In this document: positions 8,456-17,497 of the stretch, one piece after another
How positions within the stretch are numbered: the stretch's first letter is position 1
Layout: the number at the start of each line of letters is the position of its first letter
Origin: Pseudanabaena sp. BC1403
GTDB lineage: Bacteria > Cyanobacteriota > Cyanobacteriia > Pseudanabaenales > Pseudanabaenaceae
DNA: 64,000 nucleotides
Direction: 5' to 3'
Assembly (NCBI RefSeq): GCF_002914585.1
Contig: NZ_PDDM01000002.1
Coordinates: 124,001 to 188,000 of the forward strand
Notes under the pieces: generated by a model
What the model was told of the DNA's origin: nothing
The model's database searches: none
What the model saw: the letters and a program-made list of their open reading frames with translations, nothing else
Program-made: the position numbers and the translations under genes

Positions 8456-8784
8456 AACTGCTTCTAGATGAGAATTTGTCAGATCGGATAGTTTATAGCA
8501 TTGGCGATTTATATCCTGAATCTGAACACGTTAAGACTTTAGGACTGGTACATACTGATGATGCTTTGATCTGGAAACATGCTAAGGAAAATAATTTTGT
8601 GATTGTTTCCAAAGATTCAGACTTTCATCAACGGAGTTTGCTTTATGGGCATCCCCCTAAGTTTGTCTATCTTCGCATTGGTAATAGCCCAACTTCTAAA
8701 ATCGTTGATATTTTGAGGGAAAATTTCGAGATTATCACTGAGTTTGTTGATAGTGAATCAGAAAGTATTTTGGTTTTAGGTTAG
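8452..8784 (+). CDS. DUF5615 PIN-like toxin
   Basis: 110 residues. It starts with the hallmark MKLLLDENLSDRI and has acidic residues at HTDDALIWKHA and VSKDSDFHQR, as in the PIN-like (Mut7-C) nuclease fold. Coupled to the DUF433 antitoxin by a 4-bp overlap. The pair is complete and probably functional, in contrast with the two decayed modules nearby. Confidence 0.88.
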   Translation: MKLLLDENLSDRIVYSIGDLYPESEHVKTLGLVHTDDALIWKHAKENNFVIVSKDSDFHQRSLLYGHPPKFVYLRIGNSPTSKIVDILRENFEIITEFVDSESESILVLG

Positions 8785-8827
8785 GTTATTCATCTAATCT
8801 AATTTTGACAAAAATCTTATTTTCCAA

Positions 8828-8855
8828 AATTTACGCTTTACCAAGTAAGCGATCG
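8828..8855. repeat. Direct repeat B (uvrB 3' end)
   Basis: The partner of the repeat at 8102-8129. Here it encodes the last residues of UvrB (DRLLGKA and stop, minus strand). Confidence 0.8.
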
Positions 8856-10834
8856 CGCAGTAACTTAATTTTGTCGCGAAAAGCAGCAGCTTGCTCGAAT
8901 TCTTGTTTCTTCGCCGCGTCTTTCATTTGGGCTTCCAGTTCTCCAATTAAAGAGGGAATATCATCAAGGGGAATCTCTTTGGCATTGTTTACGACATATT
9001 CAAGCTGGCGTTCATTAAGACGGCGTGATACCGAGAGAAAGTCTAAGATCGAATTGCCTTCAATGGATTTGACAATTGAGGTTGGGGTAATCTGATTATC
9101 TTGGTTATACTTGGTTTGAATACGGCGGCGGCGCTCAGTTTCGGAAATGGCTTTTTCCATGCTGTTCGTCATGCGATCGGCATACATAATTACCTGTCCG
9201 CCAATGTTTCGCGCCGCCCGACCGATGGTCTGAATTAGCGATCGCTCTGCTCTTAAGAAGCCCTCTTTGTCTGCATCCAAAATTGCTACTAGCGAAACTT
9301 CTGGCAAATCTAAACCTTCACGCAGTAAGTTTACACCAATCAACACATCAAATGTACCTCTACGAAGATCTTGCAGAATCTCAATCCGTTCAATTGATTT
9401 AATGTCTGAATGTAGATAGCGGACTAAAAGATTTCGCTCTTGAAAATATGTAGTCAAATCCTCAGCCATCTTCTTTGTCAGAGTTGTGATTAGGACTCGT
9501 TCCTTACGCTTAATCCGTTCTTGAATCTCATGATAGAGGTCGTCAACTTGCCCTTCAGTCGGACGCACAAATATTTCGGGATCGATAACGCCAGTTGGTC
9601 TAATAATTTGTTCGACAACTTGTTCTGAAACTTCCATTTCCCAATCCCCTGGAGTCGCAGAAACAAAAATGCATTGCTTGACCATCCCCCAAAACTCATC
9701 AGCCTTGAGTGGACGGTTATCAGCAGCGCTAGGTAAGCGAAAGCCGTGATCGATTAAGGTCATCTTTCTAGCGCGATCGCCATTATACATTCCGCGAATT
9801 TGAGGGATAGAGACATGAGACTCATCCACAATTAGCAACCAATCATCTTTTGGGAAGTAATCTACTAAACACGCTGGCGATTCACCAGCTTGACGACCTG
9901 CTAAATGGCGCGAATAGTTCTCGACTCCATTACAAAAGCCGACTTCCTGCAATAGTTCCAAATCGTATTTTGTGCGTTGTTCTAAACGTTGAGCTTCGAG
10001 TAATTTTCCTGCATTAGTTAATTCTTCAAGTCTTGCTTCCATCTCTTCTCTGATTTCTGCGCAGGCAATCTCTAAGCGATCAGTAGGAGTAACAAAGTGA
10101 CGCGCAGGATAAATGTTCAAAGCTTCTAAACTTTGCAAAATCTCGCCAGTAACTGGATCAACATAACGAATTGCTTCGATTTGATCGCCAAAAAACTCGA
10201 TCCGAATTGTGCGATCTTCATAAGCTGGCCCAATTTCTAAAATGTCACCCTTGACGCGAAATTTGCCGCGCCCCATTTCGATATCATTGCGCTCGTATTG
10301 CACATTGGTTAGCGATCGCAGTAATTCTCGCTGGTCATATTCAATACCCACACCCAAGGGTATTGAGGCTTTGAGATATTCTTCAGGAATACCCAAACCA
10401 TAGATGCAGCTTACCGAGGCAACCACAATTACGTCCTTGCGCTCAAAGAGCGATCGCGTTGCTGAATGCCGCAGCATATCGATCTCATCGTTAATCGAAG
10501 CGGTTTTCTCGATGTAGGTATCCGTTACTGGGATATAGGCTTCAGGTTGGTAGTAATCGTAATAACTGATGAAGTATTCGACAGCATTATTAGGAAAGAA
10601 TTCGCGCAATTCGTTACAAAGCTGCGCCGCTAAGGTTTTGTTATGGGCAAGTACCAAGGTTGGCTTTTGATATTGTGCGATCGCATTGGCTACGGTCATG
10701 GTTTTGCCTGTCCCCGTCGCACCCAAAAGTGTCTGATAACGCAATCCTTTTTGTAATCCGTCAAATAATTGGGCGATCGCTTTGGGTTGATCGGCGGTGG
10801 GCGGCCAAGGGGTACGAATGTCAAACAATGCCAT
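8831..10834 (-). CDS. uvrB: Excinuclease ABC subunit B
   Basis: 667 residues from the ATG at 10834 ([10 protein letters not shown]), which fits other UvrB proteins; an ATG at 10864 would add ten unlikely residues. Walker A is GATGTGKT. The beta-hairpin region [12 protein letters not shown] inserts between DNA strands, DESHVS is the Walker B, and the C-terminal UVR motif ([20 protein letters not shown]) contacts UvrC. It is the damage-verification helicase-like subunit of nucleotide excision repair. It converges on the DUF433/DUF5615 pair. Confidence 0.97.
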   Translation of the reverse strand: MALFDIRTPWPPTADQPKAIAQLFDGLQKGLRYQTLLGATGTGKTMTVANAIAQYQKPTLVLAHNKTLAAQLCNELREFFPNNAVEYFISYYDYYQPEAYIPVTDTYIEKTASINDEIDMLRHSATRSLFERKDVIVVASVSCIYGLGIPEEYLKASIPLGVGIEYDQRELLRSLTNVQYERNDIEMGRGKFRVKGDILEIGPAYEDRTIRIEFFGDQIEAIRYVDPVTGEILQSLEALNIYPARHFVTPTDRLEIACAEIREEMEARLEELTNAGKLLEAQRLEQRTKYDLELLQEVGFCNGVENYSRHLAGRQAGESPACLVDYFPKDDWLLIVDESHVSIPQIRGMYNGDRARKMTLIDHGFRLPSAADNRPLKADEFWGMVKQCIFVSATPGDWEMEVSEQVVEQIIRPTGVIDPEIFVRPTEGQVDDLYHEIQERIKRKERVLITTLTKKMAEDLTTYFQERNLLVRYLHSDIKSIERIEILQDLRRGTFDVLIGVNLLREGLDLPEVSLVAILDADKEGFLRAERSLIQTIGRAARNIGGQVIMYADRMTNSMEKAISETERRRRIQTKYNQDNQITPTSIVKSIEGNSILDFLSVSRRLNERQLEYVVNNAKEIPLDDIPSLIGELEAQMKDAAKKQEFEQAAAFRDKIKLLRDRLLGKA

Positions 10835-10919
10835 GAGCTTAGAAGGTATTGGGAAAGGGAGCAAAATTAGCGATCTCTATCATATCAAACCAAAATTTAA
10901 GGTGCTAAAAGCTAAAGCC

Positions 10920-11028
10920 GCCAAGAACTCAAGTTCTTGGCTAAAAGCTAAAGTCGGTTGAAACCGACTGAAAAAGTGCAACCCGTTTTAACGGGTTTTA
11001 GCTCTTAGCCTGCACTTGAGTGCAAGGC
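10920..11028. repeat. Cluster of four small hairpins
   Basis: Four short inverted repeats lie in tandem: 10920-10941 (GCCAAGAACT arms), 10952-10969 (AGTCGGTT arms), 10980-10997 (AACCCGTT arms) and 11008-11028 (GCC-TGCAC arms), separated by copies of GCTAAA. It occupies most of the uvrB-VWA divergent spacer and resembles dispersed multi-hairpin repeats of filamentous cyanobacteria. Confidence 0.75.
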
Positions 11029-11092
11029 GTTTGCTTCCATGTCACATCAGATATAATTTAAGTTAGTTCACATTCTTGCTAAGGAGTTGTAT

Positions 11093-11695
11093 ATGCTAGA
11101 CAAGCGCGACTATACCCTAATCATCGATAAAAGTGGAAGCATGTCAAACACTGACAGAGGCACTAACAAAAGTCGGTGGGAAATTGTCAAGGAATCGACG
11201 CTTGCCCTTGCGCGTAAATGCGATCAGTTAGACCCAGACGGGATTACGGTGTATTTGTTCTCAGGAAAATTTAAGCGCTACGACAATGTATCGGCAGTGA
11301 AGGTTGAGCAAATCTTCCAAGAAAATGATCCGATGGGTGGCACGAATTTGACCGCAGTTTTGCAAGACGCGATTAATCAATACTTTCAACGCAAAAAGGC
11401 TGGTCAAGCTAAGGCTGGGGAAACCATTCTAGTGATTACCGATGGAGAACCCGATGATCGCCGTTCTGTGTTTGAAGTCATCATCGACGCAACACGCCGT
11501 CTTAATTCAGATGAAGAACTAGCAATCTCTTTTATTCAAGTTGGTTCTGATGCAAGTGCCACTGATTTCCTCAAGGCTTTAGATGATAAGTTGCAGAGCA
11601 TCGGAGCGAATTTTGACATTGTGGATACGATTACACTTAGTGATATGGAAGATATGACACTTGCAGAAGTGTTACTGAGCGCGATTAGTGATTAG
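11093..11695 (+). CDS. VWA-domain protein
   Basis: 200 residues from ATG 11093, which sits six bases after a strong AAGGAG ribosome-binding site at 11081-11086; a TTG at 11087 is too close to be the start. The whole protein is one von Willebrand A domain with a perfect MIDAS site (DKSGSMS near residue 13, Thr in GGTNLTA, Asp in ITDGEPDD). There is no signal peptide, so it is cytoplasmic. Its role is unknown; VWA domains mediate metal-dependent protein contacts. The Slr1339-like gene follows 72 bp downstream. Confidence 0.85.
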   Translation: MLDKRDYTLIIDKSGSMSNTDRGTNKSRWEIVKESTLALARKCDQLDPDGITVYLFSGKFKRYDNVSAVKVEQIFQENDPMGGTNLTAVLQDAINQYFQRKKAGQAKAGETILVITDGEPDDRRSVFEVIIDATRRLNSDEELAISFIQVGSDASATDFLKALDDKLQSIGANFDIVDTITLSDMEDMTLAEVLLSAISD

Positions 11696-11767
11696 GCTAA
11701 TAGCTATTGGCTATTAGTGTTTCTCAAAAAATAAATATAAGCAAATTTATAGATATAAACAAACCAA

Positions 11768-12232
11768 ATGGAATCTCTTGAGTCCATTCTTTCGGATCTT
11801 CAGGGCAAATATAAAGATCCAGAAACTAGTAAACAAGGTAAAGAGGATAAGACAACTCCTCAGTTGCCTAGCCAAAACAACAGCCAATCGATCGCACCTG
11901 CCGCCAATTCATTGGATAGTTTGTTAAATGATTTGCGGATTAATTCACAAAGTAATTCGCAAAGTAATTCGCAAACCTATTTGCCTGATTACACATCACC
12001 GCAAGTAACGCCCGAAGGTACACCTAAACTGACTTCACCTGTGATTGATCGCGATTTACAGCAGATTGCTAATCAGCAAAAAGCTAAAGATCAAGAAGAG
12101 ATCACAAAAACTGCAACTGAATGGTTAAAAAAGCTCGATCCGCTTGGTGGTGAAGGCTTATGGTTTGAGGAATTAGCCAAAAACTATCCTTCACGACTAG
12201 AAGCTGCGATCGCTTTACTCCAATCCAAATAA
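11768..12232 (+). CDS. Slr1339-like cyanobacterial protein
   Basis: 154 residues. Two short related motifs near the N-terminus (SLESILSDLQGKYKD and SLDSLLNDLR) are separated by a Gln/Ser-rich linker with a triplicated SNSQ. The conserved C-terminus is ATEWLKKLDPLGGEGLWFEE, then LAKNYPSRLEAAIALLQ. This C-terminal pattern recalls the cyanobacterial 'salt stress protein, Slr1339 family'; the family name is recalled, not verified. No enzyme motif, signal peptide or membrane segment is present. Confidence 0.6.
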   Translation: MESLESILSDLQGKYKDPETSKQGKEDKTTPQLPSQNNSQSIAPAANSLDSLLNDLRINSQSNSQSNSQTYLPDYTSPQVTPEGTPKLTSPVIDRDLQQIANQQKAKDQEEITKTATEWLKKLDPLGGEGLWFEELAKNYPSRLEAAIALLQSK

Positions 12233-12244
12233 TTATCAAGAACC

Positions 12245-12336
12245 AGTTTTATATAGCGCGGCGAAGCCGCGCTATATAAAACTAAATCGAAAGAACCAGT
12301 TTAAAGTGGCGCGGCGAAGCCGCGCCACTTTAAACT
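12245..12336. repeat. Two tandem hairpins with a shared core and different arms
   Basis: Hairpins 12245-12283 and 12298-12336 each have perfect 18-bp arms and a GAA loop. Both are framed by GAACCAGTTT on the left and AAACTAAAT on the right and share the centre GCGCGGCGAAGCCGCGC, but the middle of the arms differs (TATATA against AAAGTG) with both strands changed in step. They lie between the Slr1339-like gene and gloB. Confidence 0.9.
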
Positions 12337-12356
12337 AAATAGCAGGAACCTAACTT

Positions 12357-13127
12357 ATGAACATTTATCGTCTAGCCGTTTTAAGTGACAATTACGTTTT
12401 TGTCTTGCATGATCCTGCTAGCAATACTGCCGCAGTAGTTGATCCAGCCGTACCAGAACCTGTTCTTGCCAAATTAGAAGAACTAGGTGCAAATTTAGTT
12501 GCCATTTTTAATACCCATCACCATAGCGATCATGTGGGTGGGAATAATGCTCTCATTAAAAAATTCCCCGATGCAATTGTCTATGGCGGTGAAAAAGACC
12601 GCGATCGCATTCCCCATCAGCAAGTTTTTTTAAAAGGTGGAGATCGCGTTACTTTTGGCGATCGGGAAGCTCAGGTGTTTTTTGTGCCTGGTCATACCTA
12701 CGCTCACATTGCCTATTACTTCGCGCCTGTGGGTGACCAAGGTGGTGAATTATTCTGCGGTGATACTTTGTTTGCTGGTGGCTGTGGCAGGCTGTTTGAA
12801 GGGACTCCTGCGGAAATGCTTACCTCACTGGATCAACTGCGTCAACTGCCCGACGATACTCGCGTCTGGTGCGCTCATGAGTATACGCTTGGCAATCTCA
12901 AGTTTGCTCTGACTGTAGATAGTGATAATCCTGATTTACAAGAGCGGATGACTACCGCAACTGCAATGAGACAAAGAGGCGAAGCAACTGTACCAACTAC
13001 GATTGGACTAGAAAAGCGGACTAATCCATTTATGCGCTGGGATTTTCCTGCAATTCAGCGATCGGCTGGTATTGAAATTCCTGAGCGGGTATTTGCCAGA
13101 ATTCGCGGTAAAAAAGATAATTTTTAG
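12357..13127 (+). CDS. gloB: Hydroxyacylglutathione hydrolase (glyoxalase II)
   Basis: 256 residues, normal length. The metallo-beta-lactamase zinc motif is THHHSDHVGGN, followed by VPGHTYAHIAYYF, CGDTLFAGGCGRLFEGT and CAHEYTLGNLKFA. The C-terminal glutathione-binding region (EKRTNPFMRWD) distinguishes it from generic beta-lactamase-fold proteins. It hydrolyses S-lactoylglutathione to lactate and glutathione in methylglyoxal detoxification. Confidence 0.95.
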   Translation: MNIYRLAVLSDNYVFVLHDPASNTAAVVDPAVPEPVLAKLEELGANLVAIFNTHHHSDHVGGNNALIKKFPDAIVYGGEKDRDRIPHQQVFLKGGDRVTFGDREAQVFFVPGHTYAHIAYYFAPVGDQGGELFCGDTLFAGGCGRLFEGTPAEMLTSLDQLRQLPDDTRVWCAHEYTLGNLKFALTVDSDNPDLQERMTTATAMRQRGEATVPTTIGLEKRTNPFMRWDFPAIQRSAGIEIPERVFARIRGKKDNF

Positions 13128-13132
13128 AAAAT

Positions 13133-13185
13133 AAAACCCAAAATTGGTGCGGCGGTTATATCCCACCGCACCAATTTTGGGTTTT
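13133..13185. terminator. Hairpin after gloB (AAAACCC family)
   Basis: 20-bp perfect arms (AAAACCCAAAATTGGTGCGG and complement) just after the gloB stop, followed by TATTCT. It belongs to the AAAACC hairpin family. Confidence 0.75.
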
Positions 13186-13204
13186 ATTCTACAGAAAAGC
13201 TCAT

Positions 13205-13233
13205 AAAAAAGCTCCTTTACAAGGAGCTTTTTT
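13205..13233. terminator. Bidirectional terminator between gloB and tRNA-Gln
   Basis: 12-bp arms AAAAAAGCTCCT/AGGAGCTTTTTT with a TTACA loop give a T-run on both strands. It lies nine bases beyond the 3' end of the minus-strand tRNA. Confidence 0.8.
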
Positions 13234-13241
13234 ATTTGGAA

Positions 13242-13313
13242 CTGGGGTGCAAGGATTCGAACCTCGGAATGTCTGGACCAAAACCAGATGCCTTACCACT
13301 TGGCGACACCCCA
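13242..13313 (-). tRNA. tRNA-Gln (anticodon UUG)
   Basis: A full cloverleaf on the minus strand: acceptor TGGGGTG/CACCCCA with discriminator G, D arm GCCAAGTGGTAAGGC, anticodon arm TCTGG-TTTTGGT-CCAGA giving anticodon TTG, and T arm with GGTTCGAATCC. The U1-A72 pair and G73 are glutamine identity elements. CCA is not encoded. Confidence 0.95.
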
Positions 13314-13463
13314 AAGAGGGTTTTGTGCTTTGCAGCAATGCGTTTTACAAATTTCTTTGTTTGCGCGGTAATTACTATACCAAAGTCGCCTAGGGTTTTG
13401 TCAACCCATTTGCAAAAAAATCTTTGAGACAATCAAAACTTGTTCACAAAGCCGCAATTCTAA

Positions 13464-13504
13464 TTTTGGGTTTTCCAGCGCCACAGGTGCTGGAAAACCC
13501 AAAA
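13464..13504. terminator. Hairpin downstream of the nucleotidyltransferase gene
   Basis: 16-bp perfect arms (TTTTGGGTTTTCCAGC and complement) around a short GC loop. It is 45 bp beyond the stop of the minus-strand gene and shares the CCCAAAA outer arm seen elsewhere. Confidence 0.65.
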
Positions 13505-13548
13505 CGGGTTTCATAAAGAGAATTGCTGTCCACAAATCGACATCATTA

Positions 13549-16107
13549 CTAATTATCTAGAATCACAGAATCTTTGGATAGGGCAACTTGGATCTTGCAG
13601 AAACCATCAATATGACTGCAAAAATCCTCAATATTGCGCTCAGCCCATGCTTGTCCATTACTCAATGGCGTATCAAATCCATTCGCAAAAACATGCACAA
13701 GCGGATCTCCTGCGTCTGGCAACACTAAAACCCAATCGCGATCGCTATAAAAAACCTTAACGCCATCGATCAGCTCTATTTTTTCGCGCCCGTAAGATTC
13801 GACTAAATGGCGCATGAGTGTACCTTTGATACTCCAAGGGCAACGCACGACCTGTTTGCGAAAATGGCAACGAGGCAAATGTACTCGTACTTGCGATAGC
13901 GATCTCTTTTGTAACGTAATCCATTCCATAATCTTCGCAATGCTAAACATCGCATCAAAACCAGGATGAAGCTGCGGGAAGATAAATCCCATTTCTGCTG
14001 ACCCACCAAGCACTACACCTTCATGACTATGGCAAGTCGCCATCAAAGCTGTTGGATTGGCGCGAGTGCGAATCACTCTGCCCCCATGCTTTTCTGCTAT
14101 CAGTTCCACCATACCCGATGCAGAAACAGGTACGACGACAGTGCCACCATTCTGAGAAGTCAGTACCATTTCCACCATTAACCCAGTTAAAGCTTCATCA
14201 CGGATAGGTTTACCTAGCTCATCAATTAAGATAAATTTCTCCCCATTAGCATAGACTTGTACACCAAAATTTGCCCGTACTGCCTTGACCACATCTGTTA
14301 ACTGAGTCAACATTTTTTCGCGATCAACTGGAGCTGGGGCAACTTCATTGAGGCTGGCATTGAGAACCACGACATCGGTACTAAATTTGCCTAATATTCT
14401 CGGTAAAACTGCGCCTGAGACTGCATACACATAGTCAATAACGATTTTTTTGCAATCACTAAATCTGATTGCCTCAACGTCAATATTTTTGGCAAAGCCG
14501 CTGTTGTAATAATCTAAAACGCGAGTGGGATAACTAATTTCACCAATTTCCTCGATTCTTGCTCTACGGAAATCTTCTTTAAAAAATGTGCCTTCAATCT
14601 TTTTTTCTGCGGATTTGTTGATATTAATCCCATCAGCATCAAGGAACTCAATCATCACGCAGTCATTGCGATCAGGATGAACGCGCACATGGATGCCACC
14701 AACTACACCGAGACTTGGGGCAATAAATCGCGAAATCGGGATCGCTGTTGCCTCAAGATTTTCCACATTAATGCCTACAGACATTAATCCTGAAATTAGC
14801 GATCGCGTTAACATTCGACAAATCGTGCGTTGATCCCGCGAAACCATTACATGGGAATTAGGATGCAGAGTTGCACCATAGGCAGCGCCTAGTTTTACCG
14901 CAAATTCGGGCGTAATATCCACATTGGCTAAGCCAGACACGCTATATTGCCCAAACAAATTGCGTGATGCCATTGCCCCCCAAATCAAGTTTGTGGTTAG
15001 GGTTGCACCTGCTTCTACATGTTTGCTCGGCCAAATTCGCACATTTGGGAAAATTCTTGCCTCTTCCCCTATGACAGAATTGGAGCCAACCACTGAGCCC
15101 TCCATGACATGAGCGCGGCGGCTAACGCGAACATTGCGGGAGATCGTGCAAGCCCATAGGTGGCACTCTTCGCTAATCATGGCGCTATTGCCAATGATCG
15201 GACGTTGAAGATCGCAGTCTGAGCCAATAGTGACGCGATCGCCGATGATCGTACCAGCGGAAATTTTGGTGCGATCGCCGATAGAGCAATTACTGCCAAT
15301 TAGTACAGGAGGCTCAATTTGAACGGTGGGCGAAATTACGGTATGTTTGCCAATCCATAAACCTGTTCGCAATTGCACATAGTCCAGATCTAAGTGAACA
15401 CGTCCTCTGATCGCATCATACTGCGCTTGTCTATATGCATCTAAGGAGCCAATATCGCACCAATATCCACTGGCGATATAGCCGTACATCGGTACATTTT
15501 TAGCTAATAAAAGTGGAAACAGATCCGTAGAAAAGTCACTTGGCTCATTAGTGGGTAAAAAATCTAAAACTTCAGGTTCAAGAATATAAATGCCAGTATT
15601 GACTGTATCGGAAAAAACTTCGCTCGTTGATGGTTTTTCCAAAAATCTTTGAATTTGATCTTGTTCGTTAGTAATCACTACCCCAAAAGCCATCGGATCG
15701 CTGACCCGTCGCAAAATCAGGGTTGCTTGCGATTTTTTTTCGCGATGAAATTTGATTGCGGCGGTGAGATCAAAGTCGGTAATACTATCTCCACTAATCA
15801 CGAGAAAAGTACTATCTAAAAGACTTTCCACATTTTTGACGCAGCCTGCTGTTCCCAATGGTTCATCTTCTTCAACCACGTACATCATATTTACGCCAAA
15901 ATCCGAGCCATCACCAAAATGTTCGCGAATTACATCGGGTAAGTAGTGCAACGTGGCAATTACTTCTCTAATGCCGTGACGCTTAAGTAAATTCAGAATA
16001 TGTTCGGTAATGGGACGATTTAGCACCGATACCATTGGTTTTGGCATATCGCAAGTAAGTGGGCGTAATCTCGTTCCTGAACCGCCTGCCATCAATACCG
16101 CTCGCAT
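13549..16107 (-). CDS. Sugar-1-phosphate nucleotidyltransferase fused to a degenerate phosphomannomutase-like domain
   Basis: 852 residues in three parts. The N-terminal nucleotidyltransferase (1-230) has MAGGSGTRLRPLT and KPM. A left-handed beta-helix of hexapeptide repeats (about 250-370) follows. The C-terminal half is alpha-D-phosphohexomutase-like. The mutase phosphoserine loop (usually TASHNP) is not recognisable, and the metal loop DGDGDR is absent, so only the transferase half is likely catalytic. Cyanobacteria carry similar fusions annotated as mannose-1-phosphate guanylyltransferase (Sll1558-like), which make GDP-sugars for glycans. It is divergent from pyrF, 67 bp away. The exact nucleotide and sugar cannot be read from sequence. 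Confidence 0.88.
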   Translation of the reverse strand: MRAVLMAGGSGTRLRPLTCDMPKPMVSVLNRPITEHILNLLKRHGIREVIATLHYLPDVIREHFGDGSDFGVNMMYVVEEDEPLGTAGCVKNVESLLDSTFLVISGDSITDFDLTAAIKFHREKKSQATLILRRVSDPMAFGVVITNEQDQIQRFLEKPSTSEVFSDTVNTGIYILEPEVLDFLPTNEPSDFSTDLFPLLLAKNVPMYGYIASGYWCDIGSLDAYRQAQYDAIRGRVHLDLDYVQLRTGLWIGKHTVISPTVQIEPPVLIGSNCSIGDRTKISAGTIIGDRVTIGSDCDLQRPIIGNSAMISEECHLWACTISRNVRVSRRAHVMEGSVVGSNSVIGEEARIFPNVRIWPSKHVEAGATLTTNLIWGAMASRNLFGQYSVSGLANVDITPEFAVKLGAAYGATLHPNSHVMVSRDQRTICRMLTRSLISGLMSVGINVENLEATAIPISRFIAPSLGVVGGIHVRVHPDRNDCVMIEFLDADGININKSAEKKIEGTFFKEDFRRARIEEIGEISYPTRVLDYYNSGFAKNIDVEAIRFSDCKKIVIDYVYAVSGAVLPRILGKFSTDVVVLNASLNEVAPAPVDREKMLTQLTDVVKAVRANFGVQVYANGEKFILIDELGKPIRDEALTGLMVEMVLTSQNGGTVVVPVSASGMVELIAEKHGGRVIRTRANPTALMATCHSHEGVVLGGSAEMGFIFPQLHPGFDAMFSIAKIMEWITLQKRSLSQVRVHLPRCHFRKQVVRCPWSIKGTLMRHLVESYGREKIELIDGVKVFYSDRDWVLVLPDAGDPLVHVFANGFDTPLSNGQAWAERNIEDFCSHIDGFCKIQVALSKDSVILDN

Positions 16108-16174
16108 AGATCCTCACAAACGCCAACACGTAATAGGATTAAGCTCTAGTATCGTTCAAATCTGCGATAAAGCA

Positions 16175-16888
16175 ATGAAAATAAACCTTAATACTGAAGC
16201 TGATCCCCAAACAAAAATTATTGTGGCGTTGGATGTACCTTCTGCTAGCGAAGCTATAAATTTATGCGATCGCTTGCCCCAAGTAAGTTTCTGGAAAGTT
16301 GGACTAGAGCTATTTATCGCCGATGGTAGTACGATTTTGCGCGAACTGAAGGCAAGGAATAAAAAGATATTTTTAGATTTAAAGCTGCATGACATACCCA
16401 ATACAGTTGCTTCGGCTTGTCGAGTGGCGACAAAATATGGTGCGGATTTCCTAACAATTCATGCTTCGGGTGGTAAAGCCATGATGCAAGCTGCTCAAGC
16501 TGAAGTCCAAGACTCATCAACGCAACTTTTAGCGGTCTCGCTGTTAACCAGCATTTCTAGCGTCGAATTACAGTCTGATTTACTAGTACCTCTAGAAATC
16601 CCTGAATATGTTGCTAAATTGGTGCTTTTAGCCAAAGAGAGTGGACTCAAGGGTGCAGTCTGTTCGCCGCATGAGGTGAAGAAGCTGCGATCGCTACTTG
16701 GTAATGATTTTTGCTTCGTTACGCCTGGGGTTCGTCCCGCAGGAGTCGCAGTTGGCGATCAAAGTCGGGTGATGACTCCCAAAGATGCGATCGCGGCGGG
16801 TGCGAATTATTTAGTAATTGGTAGACCGATTACAGCTGCATTTGATCCTGTTTTAGCTTGGGATCAAATTTGTAAAGATTGTTTATAG
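16175..16888 (+). CDS. pyrF: Orotidine 5'-phosphate decarboxylase
   Basis: 237 residues from ATG 16175 (MKINLNTEAD), chosen because the family starts shortly before IIVALDVPS; earlier in-frame codons run into the divergent gene. Catalytic residues are in IFLDLKLHDIPNTV (D-x-K-x2-D). TPGVRP and YLVIGRPI bind phosphate. It makes UMP in the last step of pyrimidine synthesis. Confidence 0.95.
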   Translation: MKINLNTEADPQTKIIVALDVPSASEAINLCDRLPQVSFWKVGLELFIADGSTILRELKARNKKIFLDLKLHDIPNTVASACRVATKYGADFLTIHASGGKAMMQAAQAEVQDSSTQLLAVSLLTSISSVELQSDLLVPLEIPEYVAKLVLLAKESGLKGAVCSPHEVKKLRSLLGNDFCFVTPGVRPAGVAVGDQSRVMTPKDAIAAGANYLVIGRPITAAFDPVLAWDQICKDCL

Positions 16889-16920
16889 CCACAAATGCCA
16901 TATCCCACAAATGCCATATC
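16889..16920. repeat. Perfect 16-bp tandem duplication
   Basis: CCACAAATGCCATATC occurs twice head to tail immediately after the pyrF stop codon. Confidence 0.9.
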
Positions 16921-17006
16921 AATGTATTAGGGCTTATATTCAAACCTTGTCACCTTACGTTAGTATCCAACAGCTAAGAAAACTTATAATTTCAACCAAA
17001 TAAATC

Positions 17007-17447
17007 ATGAAAAAATTAAGCTCTATTATTCTTACCGCCTCTGTGCTATTTGGTTCAGGTTTAGTTTGGAAGACTATGCCAGCTTTTAGCGCTCCAAGTG
17101 CAGATGTCCGCATCAAGGGTGCTGTTAAGGCTGAAGCAGACATTGCACCAGAGACATTGGTTCAAAAGTTGAATTTGACTGCTGACCAAAAACAAAAGGC
17201 TTTCAAGATCTTTACTGAAAGCACCAAAAAAATTGCTCTATACCTCACTCCTGAACAGCGCAAAAAGCTAGAAGCTGGATTAAGGGCAAAGCAAGGATTT
17301 GGAGCTACTCTCAAAAGTTTAAATTTGAGTGCTGATCAAAAGAAGAAGATTGGGGTTGTGATGCTGGAGCGTCGCAATCAGTTTGTAAGCATTCTGACGG
17401 CTGATCAGAAGAAGAAATTTGAAGCATTAGCTCCTATTAAGAAGTAA
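17007..17447 (+). CDS. Exported Spy/CpxP-like small protein
   Basis: 146 residues with an N-terminal signal peptide (MKKLSSIILTASVLFGSGLV, probable cleavage after AFSA). The mature part is helical and carries repeats of an LTxDQKxK motif (LTADQKQK, LTPEQRKK, LSADQKKK, LTADQKKK), reminiscent of the LTxxQ motif of periplasmic Spy/CpxP chaperones. Orthology to Spy is not established; the length and basic charge fit a periplasmic helper. Confidence 0.6.
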   Translation: MKKLSSIILTASVLFGSGLVWKTMPAFSAPSADVRIKGAVKAEADIAPETLVQKLNLTADQKQKAFKIFTESTKKIALYLTPEQRKKLEAGLRAKQGFGATLKSLNLSADQKKKIGVVMLERRNQFVSILTADQKKKFEALAPIKK

Positions 17448-17462
17448 TACTAATTCACGATC

Positions 17463-17495
17463 GCACAAAAGACTCGCAAAGCGAGTCTTTTGTGC
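17463..17495. terminator. Bidirectional hairpin terminator
   Basis: 15-bp perfect arms GCACAAAAGACTCGC/GCGAGTCTTTTGTGC with an AAA loop, between the convergent Spy-like and DUF2237 genes. Confidence 0.85.
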
Positions 17496-17497
17496 TT

